From: Bacillota bacterium
GTDB lineage: Bacteria; Bacillota; Clostridia; Christensenellales; Aristaeellaceae
Reading direction: 5' to 3'
Assembly: GCA_023411395.1 (NCBI GenBank)
Contig: JAEYOV010000038.1
Span: 1-16,970, forward strand
Length of the DNA stretch: 16,970 nucleotides
The notes below the pieces were generated by a model. The model was not told where the DNA came from. It searched no databases and saw only the letters and a list, made by a program, of their open reading frames with translations. A program made the translations under genes and the position numbers. Positions 1 to 7,887 of this stretch are shown one piece after another. Position 1 is the first letter of the stretch. Each line of letters starts with the position of its first letter.

Positions 1-745
1 GCTCCACGGTAACGCCTCTTGTAAATTCGCCCCTCGTCTCAATGACGATATCTTTCATGTCGTAGGCCAGAAGGTCATCCCACACAAGCGCCGCGATGGT
101 CAGCGGGTCATGCAGAACGGGCAGGAAGGAAAAGTTGGTGAGAAACCGTTCCATCTCCCCTTGAAGGAAATGCATTTCCCCGCTTTCCCCCATCACCAGC
201 TCCAGGGCCTCCTGCCTATTCAGGCTGCATTTCTCTGTCACGTCAAGGCCTACCAGGGTGATATCGGCGCCGCTATCCAGCACGATGCGTGCCGCCTCCG
301 GGTCGCAGACGATGTTCCATTCTGGATATGCCATGGTAATCATGCCGCCCATCACAAAAAGGCGGAGGTTTTGGGCGATGTCCGGCGCCTGGGCAAGGGC
401 CAGGGCAATGTTGGTGAGGGGGCCGATGGCCGCCACGCAAAGGCCGGGATTTTCCCGTGCCGCATGGATCAGCGCCGGCACCGCACCGTTTGGAAGGGCA
501 GGCGCAGGCGCCTGATTGTTCCACAAACCGGCGAGGGGTTTTTCCGCTCCCAGATGCACCGGGATATCGGAGCGTCCGTAAGCTTCCATCATGGACCGTA
601 CCAAATCTGTGCGCCAGGCATTGCCGATGTATACCGTAGAGACCCCAATCACATCCACTTCCCTGGAATGCAGCGCCATGCTAATGGCCAGCGCATCGTC
701 AATATCTCCGCCCATATCCGTATCGATCCACAGCTTTTGAATCAT
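1..745 (-). CDS. Nucleoside hydrolase (inosine/uridine-preferring family), 3' end cut off by window edge
   Basis: Predicted to hydrolyse the N-glycosidic bond of ribonucleosides, releasing ribose and a free base; this family is cytosolic and there is no signal peptide. About 248 residues are visible; the family usually has about 310, so roughly the last 60 lie outside the window. The N-terminal metal-binding signature reads DTDMGGDIDDALA (residues 8-20), the aspartate cluster that holds the catalytic calcium; compared with the classical DxDPGxDDA it has two extra residues, a known variant. Further family marks are WNIVCDPEAA and, near the visible end, LHDPL, whose His-Asp matches the active-site pair of the family. 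The ATG at 745 has AGGAG seven bases upstream. It lies downstream of the GH13 gene pair on the same strand but behind a probable terminator, so co-transcription is uncertain. Substrate preference (purine, pyrimidine or another N-glycoside) cannot be decided. Confidence 0.9.
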   Translation of the reverse strand, partial: MIQKLWIDTDMGGDIDDALAISMALHSREVDVIGVSTVYIGNAWRTDLVRSMMEAYGRSDIPVHLGAEKPLAGLWNNQAPAPALPNGAVPALIHAARENPGLCVAAIGPLTNIALALAQAPDIAQNLRLFVMGGMITMAYPEWNIVCDPEAARIVLDSGADITLVGLDVTEKCSLNRQEALELVMGESGEMHFLQGEMERFLTNFSFLPVLHDPLTIAALVWDDLLAYDMKDIVIETRGEFTRGVTVE

Positions 746-758
746 CGGTTCTCTCCTG

Positions 759-774
759 TGCCGCGGGCGCGGCA
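759..774. other. GC-rich perfect inverted repeat next to the nucleoside hydrolase ribosome binding site
   Basis: TGCCGCG, two bases, then CGCGGCA: a 7-base perfect stem. On the minus strand it directly precedes the AGGAG of the nucleoside hydrolase gene. On the plus strand it is followed by TTATTTT and so resembles a terminator, but no plus-strand gene precedes it. It may be a small mRNA hairpin or a protein-binding palindrome. The structure is seen; any function is a guess. Confidence 0.3.
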
Positions 775-837
775 TTATTTTGAATCGCCACATGCAGTAT
801 GGTCTTCATGATGGAATATATACGTCTGCCTGCACAA

Positions 838-873
838 AGCGGCAGGGCTCCCGAACAAGCCGGGAACCCCGCT
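838..873 (-). terminator. Probable intrinsic terminator after the GH13/secreted-protein pair
   Basis: Read on the minus strand, an imperfect stem AGCGG...CCGCT with an inner arm TTCCCG/CGGGAG closes on a short loop and is followed by TTTGTGC. It lies 24 bases past the stop of the small secreted protein gene. The stem is strong, but the U-tract is short and interrupted, so termination may be partial and allow read-through into the nucleoside hydrolase gene. Confidence 0.5.
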
Positions 874-897
874 GCTTCGCATATGAATGATCAAGGG

Positions 898-1500
898 TCA
901 TTTGTAAGCGATGGAGGGCTGGATGCTGACGGCGGCGCCGCCATCATCAGCGGAACGCACGGTGAAGTAGATCATGTCGCCTTCGGCCACTTCCACTTCA
1001 ATGCCTTCGGTGGCAACGGGCGTCTGGGCCCATTCGCCATCGGCCGGGAAGAGCTGCACATCCTCCGCGGCGTGCTTGACGATCTTTACAAAATAGGGCG
1101 CATACTCGTTTCCGTCATCCTTGATCACGAAGGACGCGGGCGCGATGACAACGGTGCCGGCCCTTGGCGCGGTAAAGGCGGTGACGATGTCGATGTGCTT
1201 GCCGATCCAGGTGCCGGGCATGGCGTAGACGACGCCGTCCCATTCGCAGATGGAATGGTACACGTTGTCCACCGTGGGCTGTGCGGAGAACTGCCAGTTG
1301 TCGCCCCAGTCAGGCGTGGCATTCAGTTCCACCAGTTCGTTTTTGGCTTCGTCAAAGTACAGGTAGGACCAAACGGGGCCCTGCTCCAGGGTCAGGGTAT
1401 CCACATTCAGGGCGTACACGACTTGGGTCGCTTCCGCCAGCGCCGAGAAGGCGGTGAGGCAAAGCACCAGGGCAAGTGCCAGGGACAGGATTTTTTTCAT
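898..1500 (-). CDS. Small secreted beta-rich protein of unknown function
   Basis: A 200-residue protein with a clear type I signal peptide: MKKI, a Leu/Ala-rich core, then SALA before EAT (cleavage near residue 22-23). There is no lipobox cysteine, membrane anchor or cell-wall sorting motif, so release or non-covalent association is expected. The mature part alternates short hydrophobic strands with turns. Two segments, FTAPRAGTVVIAPA and a late VEVAEGDMIYFTVRS, have the rhythm of a jelly-roll beta-sandwich such as those found as carbohydrate-binding or accessory modules. I do not recognise a named family. The start at 1500 is chosen because AGGAGG lies seven bases upstream; in-frame codons upstream to 1539 would put the ribosome site inside the gene. 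It follows the GH13 gene by 89 bases with no convincing promoter between, so it is probably co-transcribed and may assist that enzyme (inference). Confidence 0.75.
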   Translation of the reverse strand: MKKILSLALALVLCLTAFSALAEATQVVYALNVDTLTLEQGPVWSYLYFDEAKNELVELNATPDWGDNWQFSAQPTVDNVYHSICEWDGVVYAMPGTWIGKHIDIVTAFTAPRAGTVVIAPASFVIKDDGNEYAPYFVKIVKHAAEDVQLFPADGEWAQTPVATEGIEVEVAEGDMIYFTVRSADDGGAAVSIQPSIAYK

Positions 1501-1526
1501 GGGGAATCCTCCTTGTTCTATTTTCA

Positions 1527-1540
1527 TGTGCGTCCGCACA
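1527..1540. other. Short perfect hairpin in the leader of the small secreted protein gene
   Basis: TGTGCG, two bases, CGCACA: a 6-base perfect inverted repeat lying 26 bases upstream of the ATG at 1500, in the gap after the GH13 gene. It could stabilise or attenuate the downstream message, but a 6-base stem can arise by chance. No U-tract follows on the minus strand. Confidence 0.25.
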
Positions 1541-1589
1541 CGGAGTACGGTAGCCTGTCAACCATGGAAGATGTGTGATAGATCATCCG

Positions 1590-3740
1590 CTAGTTAACGC
1601 ATGAGAGCATCACATAGCCATAAGGGGCCAGGGTGATATTCTCCTTGGATAGATCTGCTTCGCCGTACAAAACCGTTCCCGTGACTTCAGGCAGCCCGGA
1701 CAGCGGAAGGGCCTTTTCCCCGCCGCACAGGTTCACCAGTATCAGATACCGGGTGTCAGCGCCTGTGCGGGCATATACCGCCACACCATCCCCGTTCAGA
1801 AAGTAATCCGTCCGCATATCGTCATGAAGATATGCCTTCCGGGCGGCAAACAGCTCCGTGAAGAATCCCCTCAGGTCATAGCCGCCCGGGAAGTGGTACA
1901 GGCTTGAGTCCTCATCCCCCTGGTATAAAAAGGGGATGCCGTCGATGGTGCTCAAAAGCACCCACAAGGCTTTTGCCTTTTCCTCCCCGTAGATGTACGT
2001 GGCCCGGGCCTTATCCCACGTCCAGGATACGGTGTCGTGGTTGTTAAGGAAACGGAGCTTTTTTTGCCCCCTAACGGAAGACAAATTCTCCGAGCGCAGC
2101 CAGCGGGTGAGCGATCTGGCAAACGTCACTTCGTCCACACGGCTTTCACGCATTTCAAACATCATGCGGTACAGGGGCATGTCGTAAAAGATGTCTGTGA
2201 CCTTCGCGTAAAAGGGCAAAGGGTGGAAGTTTTCCGGCAGCAGCGTGGGCGTGACGCCGCTTTCCAAAAAGCCTTCGCGGATGGCCGAAACGATGCTCAC
2301 CCCGCCCTTTAAGCTCGAGGAGGAGGGCCGGTTGCCCTCTTGCGGCTTCCAGTTGGAAAGGCCGCCCATGGCACAGTCGATGCGCCCGCCGTCCACGCGG
2401 AACCTCGCCACATGATCCATGACCAGCCGCTTTGTGTAGGCCTGATAATCATCGTTGGCCATGTCAAAGCTGACGCAGTCCCATTCAATCTGCTGCCCGC
2501 CCCGGCGGGCTTCGGAGCACCATTCGGGGTGATTCACCGCCAAGGGGTCCTGCGGCTCCGGCCCATGGGGAACATAATCGAACAGCACCTTCATGCCAAG
2601 GCTATGGGCCGTATCCACGAAATAGGCCACATCCGCGTCCGTGCCGTAGCGCGTGTCGATAACGGCCTGGTCGGTGGGGCTGTATACGCCCCGGCCCGCA
2701 TGCTCAAAAATCGGCAGCACCCAGAGGTTTGCAATGCCCATTTGGGCAAGTTCCGGCAAATTTCCGGCAAAACGCCGCATGGTTTTTCCATCGCGGAAGC
2801 CGCTGTCCATGGTACCGGCCGGATGGCAGCTGTACATGGGCCCGGTGGCCGCGCCGTCCACTGAGGAGGCCGCAACGTACCCTTTTTCATCGTACAGGGC
2901 CTGAAGCGGTGCGTAAGGATCCTCCCCTGTCAATTGCAGATACAGCGTTCCTACCTGAAAGCTCTCCCCGGGATGAAGAAGCAGTTCCGTCATGCTGAGG
3001 TTGGCGATGTTCATCCCGCCCGACTTGTCCCGCCAGACGGCGGTGGACCACTTTTCCTCTTCGTTCAGGAACAGGGCGTTAAAACCTTCCTGACCTTCTC
3101 GCGTAAGCACAACGGGGTTGCAGTAGACCGTTTGCCTTGCGGCAAAAGCGCGAAGGCCGTCAAGACGCATGACATCATAGGGAACGTTGCCGGGAAACTC
3201 AAAGGTTGTGCCTTGCGAAACCTGGATGCCGCCAAGAAGGAAGTTGACACCCTGTATCTCGCAGACCGCGCTCTGCCCGGACGTGACGGTCACATCGCAG
3301 GCGATGCCGGCCGGGGTTACGGTATACCGCTGGGCAAGCAGCATGTCTTTCATCAAAAGGGTGACGGTCACGCTGCTTTCGTCCGCTTCCATGCCCATAA
3401 GCTGCCAAGGCTCCGGCTGCCTGTTCAGGGGGACGATTTTCGCCAGATCCCAGGTGGCCATATCCCAAAACCGCTGGTAGCCGATGGTGGAAAACAGGAA
3501 TGAGCCGTCTACGCCCACATCGGTGTATAGCCCGTGAAGGGTTAAGGTTTGTCCACCCCGGGTGACGGAGGTCATCAGCCCCGTATCGGAAAAGGTCAGC
3601 GTTGCACCGCCGATTTCAAAGCTTGTGCCGGATGCCGACCCTGCACGAAAGGGAAGAAGCAGCAAAAAAGCAAGGAAAAGGATAATTGCAGGATACATGC
3701 ATCCTTGCCTTTCTATAGCGCAGGTCTTCAACGCAGCCAT
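1590..3740 (-). CDS. Secreted GH13 (alpha-amylase superfamily) glycoside hydrolase with N-terminal beta-sandwich
   Basis: Predicted extracellular retaining alpha-glycosidase or transglycosidase of 716 residues. Numbered from the ATG at 3740: signal segment 1-38 (Lys and Arg, then a Leu-rich core ending RAGSASG); a beta-rich domain about 40-295 resembling a mutarotase-like supersandwich; a TIM barrel about 305-640; a C-terminal beta domain to 716. Barrel motifs are region I DYVPHG (D388), region II GGRIDCA (nucleophile D455), region III LPENFH (acid/base E503) and region IV FLNNHD (H568, D569), so the catalytic triad is complete. Region I departs from the usual DxVxNH, with HG in place of NH. 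The ATG at 3740 has GGAGG four bases upstream; the ATG at 3698 (MYPAII...) also yields a signal peptide but has a weaker site. It is transcribed divergently from the importer operon, which suggests a shared substrate. The exact GH13 subfamily and specificity are not determined. Confidence 0.88.
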   Translation of the reverse strand: MAALKTCAIERQGCMYPAIILFLAFLLLLPFRAGSASGTSFEIGGATLTFSDTGLMTSVTRGGQTLTLHGLYTDVGVDGSFLFSTIGYQRFWDMATWDLAKIVPLNRQPEPWQLMGMEADESSVTVTLLMKDMLLAQRYTVTPAGIACDVTVTSGQSAVCEIQGVNFLLGGIQVSQGTTFEFPGNVPYDVMRLDGLRAFAARQTVYCNPVVLTREGQEGFNALFLNEEEKWSTAVWRDKSGGMNIANLSMTELLLHPGESFQVGTLYLQLTGEDPYAPLQALYDEKGYVAASSVDGAATGPMYSCHPAGTMDSGFRDGKTMRRFAGNLPELAQMGIANLWVLPIFEHAGRGVYSPTDQAVIDTRYGTDADVAYFVDTAHSLGMKVLFDYVPHGPEPQDPLAVNHPEWCSEARRGGQQIEWDCVSFDMANDDYQAYTKRLVMDHVARFRVDGGRIDCAMGGLSNWKPQEGNRPSSSSLKGGVSIVSAIREGFLESGVTPTLLPENFHPLPFYAKVTDIFYDMPLYRMMFEMRESRVDEVTFARSLTRWLRSENLSSVRGQKKLRFLNNHDTVSWTWDKARATYIYGEEKAKALWVLLSTIDGIPFLYQGDEDSSLYHFPGGYDLRGFFTELFAARKAYLHDDMRTDYFLNGDGVAVYARTGADTRYLILVNLCGGEKALPLSGLPEVTGTVLYGEADLSKENITLAPYGYVMLSCVN

Positions 3741-3779
3741 CGCCCCTCCGGAATGGAAAGAAAAAGGCGGTGCACATTG

Positions 3780-3795
3780 GGATAAACGCTTAACC
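3780..3795. promoter_or_regulatory. Candidate LacI-type operator (site 1) in the GH13 leader
   Basis: GGATAAACGCTTAACC is a 12-of-16 palindrome centred on CG. Read on the minus strand it contains AAGCGTTTATCC, sharing AA-N-CGTTTATCC with site 3. It lies 60-75 bases downstream of the predicted GH13 transcription start. The AANCGTTT core is characteristic of LacI-family operators. No regulator gene is in the window. Confidence 0.45.
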
Positions 3796-3861
3796 TTGTG
3801 CCATACCAATTCACAGCCTTTTCCTGCCAATATTGCTTAACAAACCTTATTTCTGATATCA

Positions 3862-3873
3862 AGTTTATCCCAA
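3862..3873. promoter_or_regulatory. Candidate operator half-site (site 2) over the GH13 -10 box
   Basis: AGTTTATCCCAA on the plus strand repeats the GTTTATCC motif of sites 1 and 3; on the minus strand it shares TTGGGATAAAC with site 1 at 3777-3787, an 11-base inverted repeat. It lacks the central CG, so it may be a half-site or coincidental overlap with an AT-rich -10 box. Confidence 0.35.
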
Positions 3874-3890
3874 AATGGTTACCGTGTCAA
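3862..3890 (-). promoter_or_regulatory. Sigma-A-type promoter for the GH13 gene
   Basis: On the minus strand, TTGACA (3890-3885), a 17-base spacer and TAAACT (3867-3862): a perfect -35 and a four-of-six -10. Transcription would start near 3855, giving a leader of about 115 bases before the ATG at 3740. The -10 overlaps operator-like site 2. Confidence 0.7.
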
Positions 3891-3943
3891 TACAAAATTG
3901 GTCAATATGAAAAAATTCCAGCCAGGCATTTTGTTTTTTGTTC

Positions 3944-3972
3944 TTGACATGGGGGGCGAACCTTTCTATACT
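3944..3972 (+). promoter_or_regulatory. Strong sigma-A-type promoter for the importer operon
   Basis: TTGACA (3944-3949), a 17-base spacer and TATACT (3967-3972): perfect -35 and five of six bases of TATAAT at ideal spacing. Transcription would begin near 3979, about 40 bases before the ATG at 4019. It is the only convincing promoter I see for the eight plus-strand genes. Confidence 0.82.
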
Positions 3973-3983
3973 GTGAATATAGA

Positions 3984-3999
3984 GAAATCGTTTATCCAA
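3984..3999. promoter_or_regulatory. Candidate LacI-type operator (site 3) just after the importer start site
   Basis: GAAATCGTTTATCCAA contains AATCGTTTATCC, matching site 1 at AA-N-CGTTTATCC. It covers about +5 to +20 of the predicted transcript, a classical repressor position. The left half matches the palindrome poorly. Its CG is 202 bases from that of site 1, compatible with looping by a tetrameric repressor (inference). Confidence 0.42.
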
Positions 4000-4018
4000 A
4001 ACATCGGAGTTGACAAGC

Positions 4019-6940
4019 ATGCAGCGATATGGGCGTTTTTTGCAAGGCCTGCCCCTGATGACCGCCCTCTTTTTGGTACTTTGGGGCACAAGTGCGTGCG
4101 CGGAAAAGGAGCCTGGCCTTGCGGACGCTGTCCGGAGCTATGATGCCTACATACAGGCGGCGGGAGATATGGTTTCCCCGCAAGCCGAGATTTTGTTGCC
4201 CGGGGACGCGTATGCAAACGCCCACGAAAGCGAAGTGTATGTGGAACAGGGCGATACCCATGGCGTGGAAAATGCGCTGATCTGGAACAGCCCGGCAGGC
4301 TGGGCCGACTGGTCATTCACGGTGGATACGCCGGGATGGTACCAGCTTGAGATCGCCTATTTGACGCTGCCCGCCCGGCAAAACGATATTGAAATGCAAC
4401 TGAAGCTGGACAACGCATATCCCTTTGCGCAGTGCCAAAGCCTTCTGCTCCGGCGGCTGTATGAAGCCGAAGGCCCCATTACAAGAGACGGCAGGGATCA
4501 CGATATCCGGCCCAAATTGAAAGAGGTTTCCGCCTGGCAGCGGGTTTTCTTTCAGGACCACAACAACCATTACGGCAAGCCCTACCGCTTTTATCTTCCG
4601 CAGGGGGAACATACGCTGAGCCTTGGGCTCAAGACGGAAGCCATTGCCATAAAAAGCCTGCGGTTTGTAAATCCCCCGCCCCTGCTTTCCTATGAACAGG
4701 CCATCCCGGATGTAAAAGGCCAGGCCCGGAATGTTACTGTGACATTCGAGGCCGAGGAAGCCGGGCTTCGAAACAGCCCCGTCCTCTACCCCTTGAGCGA
4801 GCGGGCCGACAGCGCCACCAGCCCCAGTCATCCTGTGAAGGTGCGCATGAACACCATCGGCGGGGAGAACTGGAAGCGCCAGGGCGAATGGATGGAATGG
4901 TCCTTTGAGGTCCCGGAGGATGGCCTGTACCATTTGAGCATGCGCGTCAAGAACGATTTCCTGCGGGGCATGAGCAGCACCCGCCGGCTGTATATGGACG
5001 GTGCGGTGCCTTTTGAGGAAGCCGACCGGGTGACGGTCCCCTACGGCGCACAGTGGCGGATGCATACGCTGGCGGACGGGGATGGCATTCCGCTGCCCCT
5101 GTACCTGGCCCGCGGAAAGCATACCCTGAAGCTGGAGGTGGCCAGCGGCCCATACAGCGAGCCGCTGCGCAAGCTGGAAGAAGCCATATCGGAGCTGGGC
5201 GCCCTGTACCGCAAGATCATTGTCATTACCGGCGACAACGCCGACGGGGACAGGATCACCATCGACCTGAACCGCGACTTCCATCTGGACAAGAAAATCC
5301 CCGGCCTGATGGAGGATTTTGCCCGGATCGCCGCAACGCTAGGCGCCCAGCAGCAAATCATTGAGCAAAACACCTCGGGGGGAAGCGAGGCCGCGCTGCT
5401 CACCCAGGTAGCCGTACAGCTTGAGAACTTTATCAAATACCCGGAGGATATCCCCCTTCGGCTGGAGTCCTTCAAAAACAACATTTCCGGGCTGGCTTCC
5501 CAGGTGCTTCGGCTTCGGGAACAGCCCATGCAATTGGACTATTTCGCACTGACCTCTGTTGACCTGCCCCTGCCCAGGGCGGATATGGGTTTCTTTGCGC
5601 AGACGGTCTTCCGTTTGCAGGCTTTTGCCGGCTCCTTCTTTGAAAATTATTCCGCGGTGGGCGATGTGTACGAGGATAGCCTTCAGGCACCCACCATCAC
5701 CGTCTGGGTATGCGCCAACGACCTGGGAGCGACAGGCATCGCCTCCGGCCGTGACCAGACACAGGTGATCAAGGAACTGATCGACCAGATGTTTGTAAAG
5801 GAAACGGGCATCCAGGTAAACCTGAGCCTGATCGACGGCTCCCAAACGCTGATGCAGGCCATTCTTGGCGGCAAAGGCCCGGATGTGGCCATCACCGTGT
5901 ACAAGGAGCTGCCCGTCAACCTGGCCATGCGGGGCGCGCTGGTGGATTTAAGCCGGTTTGAAGGTTTCGCGGATGTCAAGGGCCGGTTCATGGAATCGGC
6001 GTTTGTGCCCTATACCTATCGCGGCGGCGTGTACGCGCTGCCGGAAACGCAGAATTTTGAGGTGATCTTTTACCGCAGGGACATATTTGAGCAGCTGGGT
6101 CTGTCTGTGCCCGGCACCTGGGAGGAATTCCGGGCCATGGTCCCCGTAATCCAGAAGCAGGGCATGCAGGTAGGCATCCCCTCCCCCACGGTGACAAACA
6201 ACAACACCTTGGGCTTCCAAGCCCAGTTGTTTCAGCGGGGGCTGAGCTTCTATACGGACGACCTGATGCAAACGCAGTTTCAGGACCCGCTGGCGCTGGA
6301 AGCGTTCAAGGCCTGGACGGACCTGTACCTAAAGTACGCGCTGCCGGTGAAGTACGATTTCTTCTCCCGCTTCCGCACGGGCACCATGCCCATTGCCATT
6401 GAAAGCTATACCACCGCCAACATCCTGGCGGCGGCTGCCCCGGAGCTGAACGGCCTGTGGGACATTGCCCCAATCCCCGGCATAAAGCAGCCGGACGGGT
6501 CCATTGACCGGAGCGAGGGCGCAACGGGTACGGGCGCCATCCTCATCGCCGCATCCCGCGAGCAGGAAGCGGCCTTCAAATTCATTTCCTGGTGGGTTAG
6601 CGATGAAACGCAGGCGGAATTCGGCCTGGCGCTGGAAAGCTTGATGGGCGCCTCCGCCCGCTGGCCTACCGCCAATATCCACGCATTCGAGCGGATGAAA
6701 TGGACGCTTGGCCAGCAGCAGGCTTTGCGGGAACAGTGGAAGTATGTGAAAGACATTCCGCAACTGCCGGGCAACTACATTACCAACAGGAACCTGGCCT
6801 TTGCTTTCCGCGCGGTAGTCTACAACAAGCAAAACCAGCGGGAAACGCTGAATAAATACAACAAGGAAATCAACAAGGAAATCAAGCGCAAATGGGCCGA
6901 ATTCGGATACGGCCAGGAGGAAGGGAGGCAGGCTGAATGA
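4019..6940 (+). CDS. Giant extracellular solute-binding protein with two N-terminal carbohydrate-binding-like domains
   Basis: A 973-residue exported protein, more than twice the length of ordinary sugar-binding proteins. Layout: signal peptide 1-28 ending SACAEK; beta-sandwich A about 60-218; beta-sandwich B about 240-378, with WMEWSFEVPEDGLYHLSMRV and a late ARGKHTLKLEV typical of CBM6/35-like modules; a mostly helical linker about 379-550; then a family 1 solute-binding domain about 558-960 (TITVWV, LGGKGPDVAI, YALPETQNFEVIFYRRDIF, VPGTWEEF). Cys27 in TSAC could serve as an atypical lipobox, but the -3 residue is Thr, so lipid anchoring is uncertain. ATG 4019 is chosen with GGAG nine bases upstream; a TTG at 4010 lies too close to that site. 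It is the first gene after the strong promoter, and its stop overlaps the next start by four bases. Likely role: hold a polysaccharide or oligosaccharide at the surface and feed the permeases; ligand unknown. Confidence 0.88.
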   Translation: MQRYGRFLQGLPLMTALFLVLWGTSACAEKEPGLADAVRSYDAYIQAAGDMVSPQAEILLPGDAYANAHESEVYVEQGDTHGVENALIWNSPAGWADWSFTVDTPGWYQLEIAYLTLPARQNDIEMQLKLDNAYPFAQCQSLLLRRLYEAEGPITRDGRDHDIRPKLKEVSAWQRVFFQDHNNHYGKPYRFYLPQGEHTLSLGLKTEAIAIKSLRFVNPPPLLSYEQAIPDVKGQARNVTVTFEAEEAGLRNSPVLYPLSERADSATSPSHPVKVRMNTIGGENWKRQGEWMEWSFEVPEDGLYHLSMRVKNDFLRGMSSTRRLYMDGAVPFEEADRVTVPYGAQWRMHTLADGDGIPLPLYLARGKHTLKLEVASGPYSEPLRKLEEAISELGALYRKIIVITGDNADGDRITIDLNRDFHLDKKIPGLMEDFARIAATLGAQQQIIEQNTSGGSEAALLTQVAVQLENFIKYPEDIPLRLESFKNNISGLASQVLRLREQPMQLDYFALTSVDLPLPRADMGFFAQTVFRLQAFAGSFFENYSAVGDVYEDSLQAPTITVWVCANDLGATGIASGRDQTQVIKELIDQMFVKETGIQVNLSLIDGSQTLMQAILGGKGPDVAITVYKELPVNLAMRGALVDLSRFEGFADVKGRFMESAFVPYTYRGGVYALPETQNFEVIFYRRDIFEQLGLSVPGTWEEFRAMVPVIQKQGMQVGIPSPTVTNNNTLGFQAQLFQRGLSFYTDDLMQTQFQDPLALEAFKAWTDLYLKYALPVKYDFFSRFRTGTMPIAIESYTTANILAAAAPELNGLWDIAPIPGIKQPDGSIDRSEGATGTGAILIAASREQEAAFKFISWWVSDETQAEFGLALESLMGASARWPTANIHAFERMKWTLGQQQALREQWKYVKDIPQLPGNYITNRNLAFAFRAVVYNKQNQRETLNKYNKEINKEIKRKWAEFGYGQEEGRQAE

Positions 6941-7887
6941 TCGCAACGCAAAGGCGGGCTATCAAGATGCTGCGCCCAAAGCCCCGGGAGCGGGCGCCTT
7001 ACCGGCTGGCCGCCATCCTGTTTACGGGTCCCTTCGTTATGCTGTTTTTCACGTTTATCATTCTGCCCATTCTCTCTTCGGTGGTATTGAGCTTTACAAA
7101 CTTCAACATGCTTCAAGCGCCGTCCTTCGTGGGCATGGAAAACTATGTGCGCCTGCTGCTGGAGGATGACATTTTCCTCACCGCGCTGCGCAACACCATG
7201 ATCTTCGCGCTCATCACGGGGCCGTTCAGCTACGTGCTCAGCTTCGTGTTCGCCTGGTTCATATCGGATTTCAAGCGCGGTCTGCGCACCGCATTGACCT
7301 TTCTGTTTTACGCACCTTCCTTGGCGGGAAATGTGTATTTCATCTGGACGTATATTTTCAGCGACGATGCCGCGGGGTTTTTGAACTCCCTTCTGCTGCG
7401 CATGGGCGTGATCCGGGAAAGCGTCTACTGGCTCTCCGACCCCGGCAAAAACATGACGGTGGTCGTTGTGGTGATTCTGTGGCTGAGCATGAGCGTGGGC
7501 TTTCTTTCCTTTGTGGCGGGGCTGCAAAGCATGGATAAATCCCTGTATGAGGCCGGCGCGGTGGACGGGGTGAAGAACCGATTTCAGGAGCTTTGGTACA
7601 TCACCCTGCCGCAGATGGTGCCCCAGCTTTTATTCGGCGCGGTGATGCAGATTTCCACCTCCTTTGCCGTGGGGTATGAGGCCATGTCCCTGACGGGCTT
7701 CCCCTCCACGGATTATTCCACCCATACCATCGTTTTGCACATTCTGGACTTTGGAGCCATCCGCTTTGAAATGGGTTATGCCTCCGCCATTGCGGTGGTG
7801 CTGTTCCTGTTGATGCTTGTGTTCTGGTCGCTTGTCAAAAAGGTGCTGCATACCTTCGGCGGCGCGGAAGGGGGCGAGGCCACGTGA
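6937..7887 (+). CDS. Sugar ABC transporter permease, MalF type (first pair)
   Basis: A 316-residue inner-membrane permease with about six hydrophobic segments, beginning near residues 22-52 (LAAILFTGPFVMLFFTF). The cytoplasmic EAA loop that docks on the ATPase is EAGAVDG at 205-211, followed by ELWYITLPQMVPQ; this is the signature of the binding-protein-dependent permease family, and the order and length fit the MalF/UgpA group. The ATG overlaps the preceding TGA in an ATGA junction, and GGAGG lies eight bases upstream, inside the binding-protein gene, so translation is probably coupled. Expected to pair with the next gene; together they form the channel for the giant binding protein. No ATPase gene is present in the window. 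Confidence 0.93.
   Translation: MIATQRRAIKMLRPKPRERAPYRLAAILFTGPFVMLFFTFIILPILSSVVLSFTNFNMLQAPSFVGMENYVRLLLEDDIFLTALRNTMIFALITGPFSYVLSFVFAWFISDFKRGLRTALTFLFYAPSLAGNVYFIWTYIFSDDAAGFLNSLLLRMGVIRESVYWLSDPGKNMTVVVVVILWLSMSVGFLSFVAGLQSMDKSLYEAGAVDGVKNRFQELWYITLPQMVPQLLFGAVMQISTSFAVGYEAMSLTGFPSTDYSTHTIVLHILDFGAIRFEMGYASAIAVVLFLLMLVFWSLVKKVLHTFGGAEGGEAT

Noticed and set aside
1533..1561. TTGACA on the minus strand (1561-1556) as a -35 box for the small secreted protein gene
   Set aside because: Seventeen bases downstream the sequence is TGCGGA, and neighbouring spacings are no better, so there is no -10 box.
799..1578. Plus-strand open frame opposite the small secreted protein
   Set aside because: Its product has no recognisable features and lies antisense to a gene with a good ribosome site and signal peptide; it is a product of GC-rich codon bias.
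3981..3997. A CcpA cre site at the importer start
   Set aside because: It matches the AANCG core but misses the leading T and the final C of the cre consensus; a more general LacI-type site fits the repeated motif better.
4010..4015. A second TTGACA just before the ATG at 4019
   Set aside because: It is followed by GC-rich coding sequence with no -10 box; the promoter at 3944-3972 is complete.
4313..5284. Long minus-strand open frame inside the giant binding protein gene
   Set aside because: It is a shadow frame, rich in Pro, Gly, Val and Gln with no domain pattern and no ribosome site.
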